Of a DNA stretch of 64,000 bases, positions 32,757 through 44,585 are shown piece after piece. Source of the DNA: Selaginella moellendorffii (taxonomy: Eukaryota > Streptophyta > Lycopodiopsida > Selaginellales > Selaginellaceae); contig NW_003314304.1 in assembly GCF_000143415.4 (NCBI RefSeq), forward strand, positions 973,191 to 1,037,190. Reading direction: 5' to 3'. Both the position numbers and the translations under genes were made by a program. The notes beneath the pieces are model-generated. The model was not told the DNA's origin and did not search any database. It worked only from the letters and a program-made list of their open reading frames with translations. Each line of letters opens with the position of its first letter. Position 1 is the stretch's first letter.

Positions 32757-35700
32757 TTAGCTTTGCTCTCCAGCAACTGCGTTCTCGTAATCGCTTCGCC
32801 AGTAATTGACGTCGTTGAATTCGGAAGCTCCCTGTTTGTCCTCCGGCGGCACGGTGTTCTCCAAGTGCATCTCCTTTGGCTTTAGAGGCCCTGCCTCTCC
32901 GACAACCCCTTCCTTTAAAGCACTCTCCATTGCTTTCGCTGTTGCTCCTTCCTCTACCCCGACAACTGTGTCAGGTTGAGCTTCTGTTCCGAGAGCCTCA
33001 TCCTTTGCTGCTTCCTGTTTGGTCTCTTCCCCATCTAAAGTTGTTGATACGCCGCGCGATTGGTCGTCAAAGCAAACAATAAACGGGTTGTTCTCCCCGA
33101 AGTCATCCCTCTTGATAGCTTCGTCGGATATTTCGTAGCCTTGGAAGTTAGCCCAGTCTGCTGAAGACCTTGAAAAGTAATCCAGATTGAAGGCTGCGTT
33201 GTCTGTGCCTCCTACTCCATTTCTGTCACCCCATCCAGATGGCTCGTTTGCAGACGGCAACTCACTGTCCTCTCCAACCACAACCTCATCGTCACGGAAG
33301 CTCCTGCTTAGCGCACTCAATTGAGCATTGCTATTCCCAGCCGAAGAAGTGAGGTTATCTGGCTCAACGTCCTGAAAATCAAACCATGTTGGAGCCCTGT
33401 CACACAAACACGTTAGCAAATACTCATACCGCAACCAAGGCAAGCTTGTAAGCTCGTACCTTTCTTGCTCATCGCTCAAGCGAATAGAAGAAATAACAAC
33501 CTCGGCACTTTCATCGTCGAAATAAACGTCCTACAAAACAAAGTGCTCAGTGTTGATGCATACAAGTTAAGTGCAAGCTTATACAAACCTCATCCTCCCT
33601 TCCGACAGGGCCGGAAATCTGCAGAGTAACAAGGGTGTTAGTTTACTACGTTTTAAAAAATTGCATCACCTCGTCAGGATCTTCGTCGTCAAATATCCCG
33701 TATCGAAATACTTCCCGTGTCAAATTGGTAGCCATTGCTGAGACGTCAAAGTCTCTCTCACGGAACTCCTCGTCATCACTTTCTACAGGCCGCTCCCTGA
33801 TTGACGTTGGCCGCCTGGCACAAATCAAAATGAAAAAGAGAGCACCTAACAACGGATCCTCTCTTACCCGCACGTCCACTGAAATACATTCTCTAGCATA
33901 TTACGCTGCTGAAGAACAGTGCTCTGCCATTGAGACCACCTGGGATGCGACTGTAAAATAGACGTAGTATAAGGATAAGAATACAGCAGCTACACAAGAT
34001 TCATACTTGAAGGTAACCCTGCAACCGTGGATTAGAATTTTCCGTCTGTACAAGCCTATTAGCAATACGAGTAAGGTGACCCATGTTCCCAACTTTAGGT
34101 GGAGGCTTTTTTTTCGATACGCTCTGAAATTAAAAAGAAGTCAATACCACTAGGTCGGATTGAACTGAGTTACCTCTGGTCGCGTATCGTGCGCATATTG
34201 ATTTTCATCTGTTGCCAACAACCGTGACAGGAAGTCACAGTCCCCAAACAAATTGTCTGTCAGACCACCGTCTTCTATGCATGAGGTAATGATTGCTTCA
34301 ACGTGAGTATGTAGCATGTTGTTAAAAGGATAGCTGCCATTACAAGTATATCAGAAAAGAATTTTGCAGTTTTGCCACCATACGTACTCGAAAAAGAACC
34401 CAAGAATCGTTTGTAATGCTTGCAACCGAATTAACTCTTGACGAGCAGCTTCGCTTTGCGTTCTTAGCAGGACAGCAACAAATTCTACAATCTGCTCGTG
34501 CGTTAGACGAGAAAGTAGAAAAGTAAAGAACAGCATCAGATACCTTAAGGCGATGTATACCAAAAGGAGGCCTTAATTCACCGTAAGTAGTTGGGAGCCT
34601 CTTGGTGTCGTCGACAATGTCCAACAAACGTAGCAAACTTCCTGTGCATAATAAAAATTGCGCTCATTAGCCTCATCCAGAAAGCCAATCAGGAAGCACA
34701 CCTAGACTTTGAAGCATCCCTTCAACCGTCTCCGGGCTTGCTACGGGCATTTCAGCCGGTGGACGAGATCTTAGACCAGCCGACGACGCGCGCTTTGGAT
34801 CCAATAATGAAATGCAAACAGAGAGAGAATGAATCAAAGCTGATTTTGATTCTTGATCCTCCAATGCGAGATTAAAGAGTTTAGCCACAAACCTGCAAGA
34901 ACGCTGCAAATAAGATATACCACAAATATAACTCCCTACCGTGGGCTGGCCAGTTTCGAACCCAGAGCAGAGGGTCCACTGTAATTGCCGTAGTGGTCAG
35001 ATGGAACAGAACGACTTATAGCTGCTAGCGTCTCTGCCGCGTTCGCATGTACTTCAGAAGGATACTACAAAACAAACGACTTTTAGAAGGAAAACTTAAG
35101 ACCGGAAAGAACTTACTTGCGGGTTAAGCTTATCCACCAGCATCTCCAAAATATCAGTTTCCTCTGCTAGCCATTGCAAGGATTCAACGTGATATGCAAT
35201 CACGTGATCACTAACCTCCACGAGCCTCATTAGGACCTAGTAATTTCTTAAGCTTTACAAAAAGGAAACGAAGCTAGAAATAGGCAAATGGAAAACGTAC
35301 CTCTTTGATTGAGGTGATCCCAATCAAGTCAACAAGGTTTTTCAGGAGATCTTTATGTCCCTTCAATGAGAACAAACACGGCAGGATAAATGGAAGTTCA
35401 GAGTTCACTTTGTGCACCTACTTGCAAATAGCGGATGATTGCTGCATGCTCTCGAATCAACAAGCAAATCACGACCTGCCAAACCACTTTAAAGGATCAG
35501 ATAAGTAAACGTTGACTATCAAGCACACCTGCCTTGCTAAAATAACCGGCTAACAGCGTTCCATGTTTCCAGGAAGGATCCAAGAAAGAAAATAAGAATC
35601 CAAGGAGCTGCGAAAAAAGCCAGCAAGGTATCAGCACGCAAAAACCGCACAAAAAGTCCAAGAACCGAGAATACCTCTTCATCTTCCACGAGTGTCTTCA

Positions 35701-36189
35701 GGATATCTTGAACTTCACACGTGATGACTTGACAGGAGATGAATGGGAACCTGAAAAGCAAGAGGAAACACATGAATCCGAGAGCTCATACACTTTTCAC
35801 ATGGACGAGAGTTTACAAACTTGAAAGCCCGTTCACTGGATGCTCCTTCGGGAGCTTCCTCCACAATGTAGCGGATCATTTGCTGGACTTGAGCCTTTCC
35901 TCTTAAACTGTGCCAATCCAAAGAGAAAAAAAAGGGGGGGAAACACATCAGAATTCTCTGCTTTGACAGATCCAAAACCATGCACTCACAAGTTTACGAG
36001 CCTGTAGTTCGTGGATTTGCACTCCTGAATTATCTGCTCTTCGTCCAGGAGCTCCTCGAGCGTGTAGCCGCTCTTGTCCAGTATGGACTCGATCTGGCAG
36101 CACAAAACAGTATCAACTCAATGCCAAAAGCAAAGATTGGTTCCACATACCGGCGATGTGGCGGCCATTTTCCAGAAGACCCCTGCCAT
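32757..36189 (-). CDS. SAPS-domain (SIT4-associated) PP6 regulatory subunit, 19 exons
   Basis: SAPS proteins are regulatory subunits of the PP6/Sit4-type serine/threonine phosphatase. Exons in coding order: 36151-36189, 35990-36093, 35821-35907, 35675-35750, 35533-35607, 35422-35475, 35301-35360, 35117-35236, 34940-35064, 34702-34892, 34544-34641, 34388-34491, 34174-34333, 34007-34123, 33868-33950, 33670-33814, 33589-33618, 33460-33530, 32757-33396. All join in frame, 792 residues. Family words in order: GVFWKMAATSP, YTLEELLDEEQIIQECK, AQVQQMIRYIVEEAP, ILKTLVEDEEV, LAGYFSK-VVICLL, VHANAAETLAAI, LPTTYGELRPPFGIHRLK, QQRNMLENVFQWTCGRP. The last exon is acidic and variable. Intron 5 (35476-35532) must use a GC donor (AAG|GCAGGT) to keep the SKVVICL reading. 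The last intron (63 bp) has no in-frame stop, so retention would add residues. The ATG at 36189 precedes the family N-terminus. Confidence 0.92.
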
Positions 36190-36867
36190 TGTTGACAGGA
36201 TCTGCGCCACGGGTGACAGCTTATCGCGCAACAATCTGCTCTCTCCCAGATCTCACGCTGCTGCTATAAACCCTAAGCGCCCGAGCAGCACTGACCTCAA
36301 ATGCGCAATGCAATCGCTGACCGGCGCTCCCGGGGGCCCGAATCCAGCTCCGGCAATCCACACGCACCGATTCTAGTGCGCACTGCTGCGAATCCAGTGA
36401 AATTCCCTCTGGGCGGGCGGAATTCGTCGCCCGGAGCACACACGCGAAGCAAACCCTACCTAGTGTGCCAGTTTCCTGAAGATTCTTTGCATATACTATT
36501 TTCTATTTTACTAAAACTTTGGATGTTAAGGGATCACCGTTGGATCCAGGGTGTTAAAGAAAAATTAGGGCCTCGTCTTCGCGATGGCAGCTATGGCGAA
36601 TGCCGGCGCTATGGCGGAGCGCAATGCCGGCGCTGTCGCATTTTATCCATTCTTTCTTTCTCCAAAAGAATAGGAATCTCTCTCGCTAGCATTGCGATCG
36701 ACATAAACTATACATATGCTTGAGGTCAGAAAACTCTTCTTTTCTTGTGTTCTTAGATCTTATTTCCTTCCTTGTGCTTTGAAGTTGGAGCTCCAAAGGA
36801 AGGTCACAAGAGATAGAATCAAAACTAAAGAGCATCGGCCTCTAGAACAAACTATCGAAAATTTTCG
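36190..36867. other. intergenic spacer between SAPS and PPR genes
   Basis: Holds the SAPS promoter and the PPR 3' flank. 36580-36640 has a short GCCGGCGCT-containing repeat. 36802-36835 is an exact 34-bp copy of a segment of CFAP61 intron 1. No coding region is supported. Confidence 0.6.
36802..36835 (+). repeat. 34-bp exact copy of CFAP61 intron-1 segment
   Basis: Bases 36802-36835 (GGTCACAAGAG to AAAGAGCAT) are identical to 18043-18076, 18.8 kb away, in direct orientation; flanks differ at once on both sides. The word is not simple sequence. Confidence 0.8.
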
Positions 36868-38613
36868 TCAATCAGGCAAGCTACTGCGGCCTTTCTTCCA
36901 TGCAAATGCCATTCCTCCCTGACGATTCTTATGCAAATTTGCCAGCAGCACGTAAGCTCCTGGAGAATCCCGCTTGCACACGTCCAAGTTCTCGACCACC
37001 GTGTTGCCGGCCTCCACCGAGCTTCTGAGGTAGCTCCTCCACTCGACTCCATCGGCATCAAACGGCATGATTTGGATCAACTCTCGGGCCTCGGCCAGAA
37101 ATCCCGTCCGGCACAGCAGATCGACGAAGCAGTTGTAGTGCTGCTTGAGCGGCTGCAGTCCGTAGTCCATAGCCATGGAGACGAAGCAAGACCAGCCTGT
37201 TTGGACTCTCCCCAGGTGGCTACACGCGAGCAGGATGCTGAGAAACGATGCTCCATCCGGCGGAACCTTGAGACCCAGCAACACCATCGTGAAGAAGAGC
37301 TCGAGAACTTGGGTGGAGTGACCATTCTGGGCATACGCAGCCAGCATCGCGTTCCAGAGCACGAAGTCGTCCTGCTCAGGTGCTGAAAGGAAGACCCGCT
37401 CTCCACCTCGGACGTTCCCCAGCAGTGCGTACGAGCTCAGCATGGACGTCCTCACGACCGCGTCACAGGCCGGGATGGAATCAAATACCGACTTTGCCGC
37501 TTCTAGATGACCGTCCTGGGCATACCCGATCAAGAGAGCAGTGCTGGCCATGGTGTCTAGAGCCACTCCCGATGACTCTAGAAAGCTGAGACTGTATCCG
37601 CTTCGGGCGTAGAGGGAGATGAGCGCTGTGATCGCCACCGAGTTCCACTCCGGCATCTTGTCAAACTCATGCTTGGCTTCCTCCAGGCGATCGTTGAGAG
37701 TGAAGACGCACAGCATCGACGTCCGCGACACCAGGTTGTGCTCGGGCATGGAGTCGAACAGCTGCTGGGCCTGGTTGACGAGCCGGTTCTTCGAGTAGAC
37801 GGTGATCATCGTGGTACAGGAGATCACGTTGAGCTCAGGCATGGAGTGGTAGTGCTTGAGAGCTTGTTCGAGATGCCCCTCCTGGGCATAGACCGCAAGG
37901 AGAGCCGAGCAGGATATGATGTCTCTTTCCTCCATCGACTTAAACACGAAGCTCGCGTTTCGGAGATCGCCACTATCCTCGTATGCCCCCAGCATTGCCG
38001 TGCATGAGATGAGGTCCCTCACCGGCATCGAATCAAACAGGTCCTTGGTGTTGAACAGATGGTTCCTCTGGGCATACGCCCCAAGCAAGGTGGTCCAAGT
38101 AACTACGTCCCGCGCTGGCATTGTCTCGAAGAGCTTCCGTGCCTCTAGCAGCCTATGATCCTGTCTTTCGTTGACAAGCACGGCCAGGAATGCGTTCCAC
38201 GACGCCAAGTCACGCTGCTTCATGCTCCAAAACACTCCCCGTGCCTTCTCCAGTTGCCCGTTCTGGGCATATCCGACCAGCATCGCCGTGCAAGCCACCG
38301 AGTTCCACTCGGGCATCCCGTTGAAGACGCTGGCGGCCTCGTCCAGGCGACCGTTCGCGGCATACGCACCGAGCAGCGAAACCCACGAGAAGAAGTTCTT
38401 CTCCGGGATGGAGTCGAAGACCCTGCGAGCATGCTCGACGCTGCCACACCTCCCATATCTCTGGACGAGCATGTTGGAGACGAACACGTCCAGCGGTAGT
38501 AAATGCCGAGCTTTGGAGTGAGCCTCCTCCACCATGGCCACTGTCCTGGACGATCTTATCAGCTGTAAGCATGCCTCCCGGTCCAACGCTCTGCTGCTGC
38601 TGCTAGTTACCAT
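36868..38613 (-). CDS. PLS-type PPR protein with partial E domain
   Basis: A 581-residue intronless PPR protein, likely organellar RNA-binding. Repeats begin near residue 44 (VSNMLVQRYGRCGSVEHA) and run as 31-residue S-type units (NSVACTAMLVGYAQNG, DVVTWTTLLGAYAQ, DLISCTAMLGAYEDSG), then a typical last P-L-S set with PPDGASFLSILLACSHLG. An E-like region follows (HYNCFVDLLCRTGFLAEA, IMPFDADGVEWRSYLRS, AYVLLANLHKN). It ends soon after; no E+ or DYW domain is present. One repeat near residue 330 (SGYSLSFLESSG) is disturbed, suggesting an internal deletion. The start codon is 118 bp from the stop of the SBP-box gene on the same strand, so promoter space is very short. Confidence 0.87.
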   Translation of the reverse strand: MVTSSSSRALDREACLQLIRSSRTVAMVEEAHSKARHLLPLDVFVSNMLVQRYGRCGSVEHARRVFDSIPEKNFFSWVSLLGAYAANGRLDEAASVFNGMPEWNSVACTAMLVGYAQNGQLEKARGVFWSMKQRDLASWNAFLAVLVNERQDHRLLEARKLFETMPARDVVTWTTLLGAYAQRNHLFNTKDLFDSMPVRDLISCTAMLGAYEDSGDLRNASFVFKSMEERDIISCSALLAVYAQEGHLEQALKHYHSMPELNVISCTTMITVYSKNRLVNQAQQLFDSMPEHNLVSRTSMLCVFTLNDRLEEAKHEFDKMPEWNSVAITALISLYARSGYSLSFLESSGVALDTMASTALLIGYAQDGHLEAAKSVFDSIPACDAVVRTSMLSSYALLGNVRGGERVFLSAPEQDDFVLWNAMLAAYAQNGHSTQVLELFFTMVLLGLKVPPDGASFLSILLACSHLGRVQTGWSCFVSMAMDYGLQPLKQHYNCFVDLLCRTGFLAEARELIQIMPFDADGVEWRSYLRSSVEAGNTVVENLDVCKRDSPGAYVLLANLHKNRQGGMAFAWKKGRSSLPD

Positions 38614-38731
38614 CTCGATCGAGACGGCATTTGATGTTCTTGAATCTTGTTGTCACGTTTAAATTACGTCCAGCATAGTCCTTCCTCGACTGACGATTTC
38701 CCGTTCCTTTCGGCCACGGGCTCAATGCTTC

Positions 38732-40743
38732 TTAAGTTCCATGAATGAGACGGCCCCCTCGGACGTGATCATTAATGCCTGGTTCGTTCACGTGTCGCTG
38801 CTGCTGCTGCTGCTGCGGTGAAGATGCAAACGCATTACTACTGTCCATCAAGCCATAGATTTGATGCTGCTGTCCATCCAAACCTCCTGCTGCCCGCAAA
38901 GTATCGTAAGACTGGAGCTGCTGACTTTGGTCTCCACCACCACCACCCGCATTTGTTGCCGTGAAAGCCCAACCACGACTCTGACTGTCCAAAGGAGGGG
39001 ACGACTGCAAAACGTTGTGAAGGGACGACCGTGACGAACTGCTACTGCCAGCCGAAGCACCTGTACTGTTCGCCGTGACGCCGAAGCCAGCTAACGACGC
39101 TGAAATGCTGCCGCTGTTCTTCGGCTCTGGCGGAGGTTTCAGCCACGAAGATATCGATATCCCGCTGCTGTTGACATGATCATGCCCGTCGACATCAACC
39201 ACGCTCGAGTGCTGCTGTCCACCTGAGCTGCCAGCTGCTGCTGCTGCTGCCGGCGATGAGAGAGATAAGCTCGCCCCTTTGGCGAGAAGATCGTAGCCGG
39301 CGGGTGCCTCCTCCGTGTTCTTGGGGGACAAGGCCGAGAGCAAGGCCTGGGTGTTGCCCGGTGGCCGGTCACTTAACAGAGCAGAGTGAGCACCACTTGC
39401 GTCCTCGGGCTTACTAGCTGTTGCTGATACGCGCGGAGACCGTAACTGTAGGCTGTCACCCGACCCTGCGGTCTTGCTGTCCGAGTGCTCTTGCGAGGAT
39501 GTCGGAGAAGTGGGGAGCTTTTCGTCGGCTGTTGCTGGAACACGAACAATAACAAGTAAAAAGCTTGAACTTTTGAGAAACTTGTCCGACTGTTGGTGAG
39601 AGAGGGGAGCGAGAGAGAGAGAGAGAGAGAGAGAAAGAAGCAACTTTATGAGTCCGTACCTTCCTCCTCCTTTGGCACCGCTGCTGAAGAGACAACGGGC
39701 TGAGGCTTCCTCCTTCGTCTGTTGTGGTCAGCCAACCGCTTCCTGCAACTTCGTTTCCCCTCGTCAAACTCGCTGAGCGGATGAAATCTGGAGGAAACAA
39801 GCTGGCATGATCAGGAAGAGAAGAGATCTGCTAAGAGTTACCGGCTGCATTGTTGGCAGAAGCGTTGGGTCTGCCCGTTTGCAGTGACAGTAGCCGCCTT
39901 GGAATGCAATTCGCACACTTTGTGTCGACGGTGATAGTGCTTTGCTCCACTCAAATCGGCCTTGCATCCTTCCGCCTGACACAGTGGTACTTGAGCTCCC
40001 GGGGAATTTGCTCGGGGCCTTTTCCCCAGCCTCGCTAGCGTGTCTTCCGTCGAGAAGTACGTCCTCACACCCAGATTCAGCCCGATTCGAGCGTTGGCCT
40101 CCGCTGTTGCGTAGAAATCCTCCCTTTTCATGCCGTCGGCGAAGTTCCTGGGATCCATCTCCAGCAGCCCATACAGTCGTCTCCGCTGCTCTTGAAACAA
40201 CCTTGGATCGTGGCCGCTTCCCGGAACAAAACTTCCACTCATGTTTGCGAAAGGAAGAACCGCTGCTGCCACACCTGGAAAGCCTTGCGATCCATACGGT
40301 AGTGGCTGAGCGGCCTCTAGAGCTTCTCCCTGTCCCCCGACTCCTCCAAGTCCTCGAAAGTCTAGAGTTGAGATCCCGTGACTTCCTGGCATGAAAGGCT
40401 GCTGGTGTGGCTGGAATAGACCATGAGCAACGTTGGTAACGCTGTGGAGGCTCCCAGAGGAAGACTGTAAGATCGGCTTGAGAAAACCAGGAACTAGCTG
40501 AGACATCTTTGATCGTTCTCCAGCGTCATGGACGCTATCAGTGGCGGCCATATTTTGAGCTGCAAGCTGCTGATAATTCTCCCACTCCCACTCCGATGGA
40601 CGATGAGCCCCTGGATGCCTTGAACTTAGAGAGTCACTGCCGCCGACTATGACGCTTGATCCACCACCACCACCACCACCGGTCTGGAGTTCCCAGTTCT
40701 CAGCTGTCCAATGCAGGTCACTGGGCTGCAAATACTGATTCAT
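38732..40743 (-). CDS. SPL: SBP-box (SQUAMOSA promoter-binding-like) transcription factor, 3 exons
   Basis: Nuclear DNA-binding factor recognising GTAC cores. Exons: 39842-40743, 39660-39787, 38732-39534; phases agree, 610 residues. The SBP domain spans the first intron, which interrupts it at the conserved position after CQQCSR. Zinc ligands are visible in [33 protein letters not shown] and [12 protein letters not shown], with the bipartite nuclear signal [12 protein letters not shown]. The N-terminal 240 residues are Gly/Ser/Gln-rich, and the C-terminal part is Ser/Ala-rich with a poly-Q tract near the end. The intron between exons 2 and 3 carries a (GA)n run. I saw no miR156 complementary site in the coding region or the short 3' flank, though some SPL genes have one. 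Probably a paralogue of the miR156-independent or long-SPL type; not certain. Confidence 0.92.
39607..39636 (+). repeat. (GA)n microsatellite in SPL intron 2
   Basis: About 13 GA units within the intron between SPL exons 2 and 3, close to the donor side. Confidence 0.85.
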
Positions 40744-43430
40744 CGCAGCTCATGCTCGAGACACGATGAGAAAATCTTCCCGACAAAGATTGTATGTCGA
40801 TGTCTCCAAGAGATCAAGCTCGATATATCTCTCGACGAAAACGTGAGCGTTTGGAAATCCTATCTCGCTCCCTGCGGCAAGGATGACAGAGGTCAGTTAC
40901 GCATGAATGTCCCCTTTAGTTTATAGGTAGTCCTTTTTTTTCTCTTCTTTCCAGCTCATTCTTCCGCAAGAGAGATTGTGAATATCGTGCCCCGGTCAAA
41001 AGGAAAGAAAACGAGACAAGAAGCTCTCCAATCTCGCCGATCCAGAGATTTTCAACAATAGATGAAAGAAAGAACTCTCCCTCTAAGACGGATTATCAAG
41101 AAAGCCACCGCATTTCGAGAACGAAGGATTTCGTGGAGAGAGTGAGCTGACCTTGAATCCTCCTCCTGCACACACTGGACTGGATGGATTTGGATCGTCC
41201 TGGTGAGCGCCGCGAAAATCCGCCGCTCTTGTACTGCTATCGACCGTCCCTTACGGCGCCACAGCCAAGGGAGCGACACAAGGGTATCATCGGAAAAAGG
41301 AGACGATGAGAAAAACTAGAAGAGAGGAGGCTAGGGGCCTAGAAGAAAGAACTCTCGGAATGCGCCAGGTGATTAACGGCCAGATGTACACCGATGCGGC
41401 GGAATGCCCGGGCGATTCCAACGGCCAGAGATACGCGCCAAAATCTGAAATGGACGGGGTTTAAACGTGGCTGTGGGAGCTGACCGTCGATGCTCCAGCG
41501 GATCTAACGGAACGGACACAATCATGCCAAATAGACACGCTCATTACATGAATGAATGAGTGACAGGAAAGAAACAAAATGATAGCATCACCCACACACA
41601 TCCAAAGTTTTTACCTCGTTTCTAGTTTGACTTTTAAACTCCCTCCTTTATTATTTCCATTTCCACTGGTTAAAAAAGAAATTCCAATCTCAATCACGAA
41701 CATTGACAAGACAAACAATGCTTGATCCCAGCTTTCCCCAGCTATTAAATTAGGGTTCTTCAGTTGGGTATATTTGTCGGATCCAAACTTTTGGTGCAAT
41801 CCATGATAGTCATCACTCGAGCCTTTAAACAAGAGGGCAATGTGATGCCCGCGTTGGGCAAATGCAAGGAAATTGGTAAACAAACAAGCCCGAGGCGGGC
41901 TCAAAATCAAGCACACAGGGTCCCATGCACAACTTTGTATGAAGCTGTGCAGCCATGATTGCCCTAAAGAAAAGAAAAACGTGTGTTGATCCACGCAACA
42001 AGCAACAATGCCAACAAAACTAAAGAAAAAGGGATTATCCCAACTTACGCCAACTTTTTAAAGCCCGGAACCGTGAAAGCTTGAATGGAATCGAATTCAA
42101 GTGTTCTTCTAGAAACCCTGTGAGAGACGTAGACCTGTCAATCAAATGCACAGATATCTCAATGGTCAAGATTTGCGCGTCAAGAAACACCTTCACACCA
42201 CTTTCGTCTGGGAATGAAAACGGGCCACCACTTTGACAATTTCGAGAATGCCCGATTCAATGGACTAGTCGCTCGTGAAAACAAAATCCAAACCAATAAC
42301 GAGATAACAACGAAACCGCCCGTCCCAAAGAAAAGCTCGATTGAGATGTTTGCGTCCAATTTTCTTCCTGTCTATACAAGCTCTCAGACCCCACTCTTCC
42401 AAAAAACTAAAGGCAAAAGGGAGCCTCCACAAACTGATTGGACGGCGAGAGCATATTCCCGCGCGCATATTCTAGCTACGAACAAAACCGCCAACCGTGC
42501 ATGCAATGGCGTAAGAGGTTGTACTTAGAAACCTTTTAACGTTCCAAAACTAGTAAAAACACGCCCGACGGCGTACTGCCAAGCCACAAAGTTACGGCAG
42601 TAAAATCATCTAGACGCTTTCCCCTGGAGTTTGATCCGGATTTTACCCCCGTCCGTAGAGACAGGCCATTGCGCCTCGTGTACGGTGTTGTATAATGCTC
42701 CTGGAAAGCTCTCCCTCTATACGGCGAAGACAAGTCTAAAGACGGGTATCGCAAAGCAACAAGAAAACCATGGATTCGTTCGGTGCAAAAAAGAGTACTT
42801 CTTACTATTTTTTTTCTATATCTTTTTAAATACACTGAAATGTCAACATTGCTACAGAGCGCTGCAGCTGCTTTCTCAACACCCAAGGGATGAATTGATA
42901 GAGAATCGACTGGATTCCTTCCAGCCCTCACTCTTGTTTTTAACTCTTTCCTTGGTCTTTCTTTCTTTTCTTCGTGTTGTATAGAGATGAGATCATTCAC
43001 TGATCCTTGTGTTTTTTTGTGCCTCTCTACGCTCGCTCCATCGATCGATTCTTCGCAATCTAAGCCATTGCCGCCAGGCGGCGCCGCTCCTCCAATCCCC
43101 AGTGCCGCGAAATAAACTAAGCATTGTTGTCTGCGGTGCTGCATTCGAGGAACTAGACAATGGCCACTCCTTCGAGTACGACAGTGGCGTCCGTACTGGG
43201 CTTTTGCCCCACACCCCACACAAGATGTGTGCAGCGCAGCACAAGCACTGGCAGGCACACTCGCGAGACAATTTTCGCACAGTCGTGACACACACAACAA
43301 GCCTGGCCACTGGCCCCTCTGACCCACACTATATACAACACACACACACACACCACCACCACCACCTCTTTCTTTCTACGTAGGGCGACTTTATACAACT
43401 AGGCTAGCTGCGGTGTTTCATTATTTTATA
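40744..43430. other. non-coding region upstream of SPL
   Basis: The first several hundred bases probably hold the SPL 5'UTR and promoter. Further left-to-right I find no gene: the 271-codon frame at 42536-43351 (minus) has no family words and crosses an (AC)n repeat, so I rejected it. 43335-43370 is an (AC)n/(ACC)n microsatellite. No RNA gene is recognised. Confidence 0.55.
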
Positions 43431-44274
43431 AAGTTTATATTAGAAAAAGTAAAAAAGGTGATGATAATTCTTTAGAATAGTGCACTCACGTAAGAGAGAG
43501 AGAGATGATAGATAAAACATGAAATTAACAACCAATAAAAAAGCTTTGCCTTAACTCAGTGCCTAAATTGGTGTATCTTTCGTTACGAAATTGCCATTTA
43601 GTTGAAAAGAGATAGCAGCTTTTACCTTAATGTAGAGCCTTTTACATTTGGACCATTAATTAAGGAACTTCTAAAAGGGTTATATACACCTTGATTTCTT
43701 TCCAAAGAAAAGGTTAACTTGGAAAAGTTCATCATATCTATTTAAATCAATTACTTTTATGGACCCAAAATATCCTTCCAAGCTTTTCCATCCACTTCAT
43801 TTATAAGTTCTGTAGTAAAGCTCTTATTATAAATACTTTGTCTTAAGTTACTCTGATCATCAATAGTACATATACCAATCCACATTCAGACAATAATTTT
43901 ATAAGAAGATATAATTTACCACGAAGGTATTATATTTGGTTAAAAATCCAATAGATTTTGGAAATTGATTTAATTCATCAAAATTCTAAATATGTAACTT
44001 AGATTTCAACTTTTAAAAAAAAATTTCTATCTTCCATCCATTGTAATTCTTTCTATCAAGCATCTATAATATTATTCTAGAAATATTCTTATTAATAGCC
44101 TATTGCAATTTCAATGTCAAAATCCAGTTTTGAAATTCATTTATATATTTCATACCACTAGACGACTGAATGAAGCTAGCTGAAGTCAAGAGTGACCCAA
44201 AAGATTACTTATCTAAGCAATAGATTTATTTTTTATTCTCTCAAATGCTAATATTCCAATAAAATTTTATAAAC
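43431..44274. other. AT-rich region, nothing recognised
   Basis: AT-rich, no open frame of note and no repeat I can define by eye. It marks the passage from genic to repeat-rich sequence. Confidence 0.5.
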
Positions 44275-44585
44275 AATTAAAAATAACAACTTAAGAGGTG
44301 ATTTTAGAGTTTAAATATAAAAGGAAAGAGTCTATGAATAAAAATGCACCTTTTTATTTAATTAGGATATTTGGGGTTAAATATTCTTAAGTTTAAGTAG
44401 TATTGTGTTGGGAAACTTCTTGGCATTCAAACTCAAGAGCTTACATTTGGTATTTAACAGGTCTCAAATTCAACTCTATTAGTTAGCTAAAAGAACCACA
44501 CTATAGGAAATGGTTTATAAATAATAATGTACCTTCTTTTTTAATCAGTTAAGGGTATTAAAATATTTGGGGTTAAGCATCTATC
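44275..44585 (+). mobile_element. old decayed copy of the TRIM element
   Basis: The sequence aligns by eye to the intact TRIM at 57745-58337. An LTR-like part ends AGAGCTTACA at 44445 and is followed by TTTGGTATTTAACAGG, where the intact element has the primer-binding site TTTGGTATCAGAGG. Then comes a shortened internal part (about 44460-44505) and a partial second LTR up to about 44585. Most differences are C-to-T or G-to-A, as expected from long-term cytosine methylation. Confidence 0.6.

Noticed and set aside
38732-40743. miR156 target site in the SBP-box gene
   Set aside because: The GA-rich run at 39607-39636 is intronic and does not match the miR156 complement; no other candidate was seen by eye.
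42536-43351. 271-codon minus-strand open frame
   Set aside because: It begins in an (AC)n repeat, has many Cys and Arg without pattern, no family words, and composition like the non-coding surroundings.
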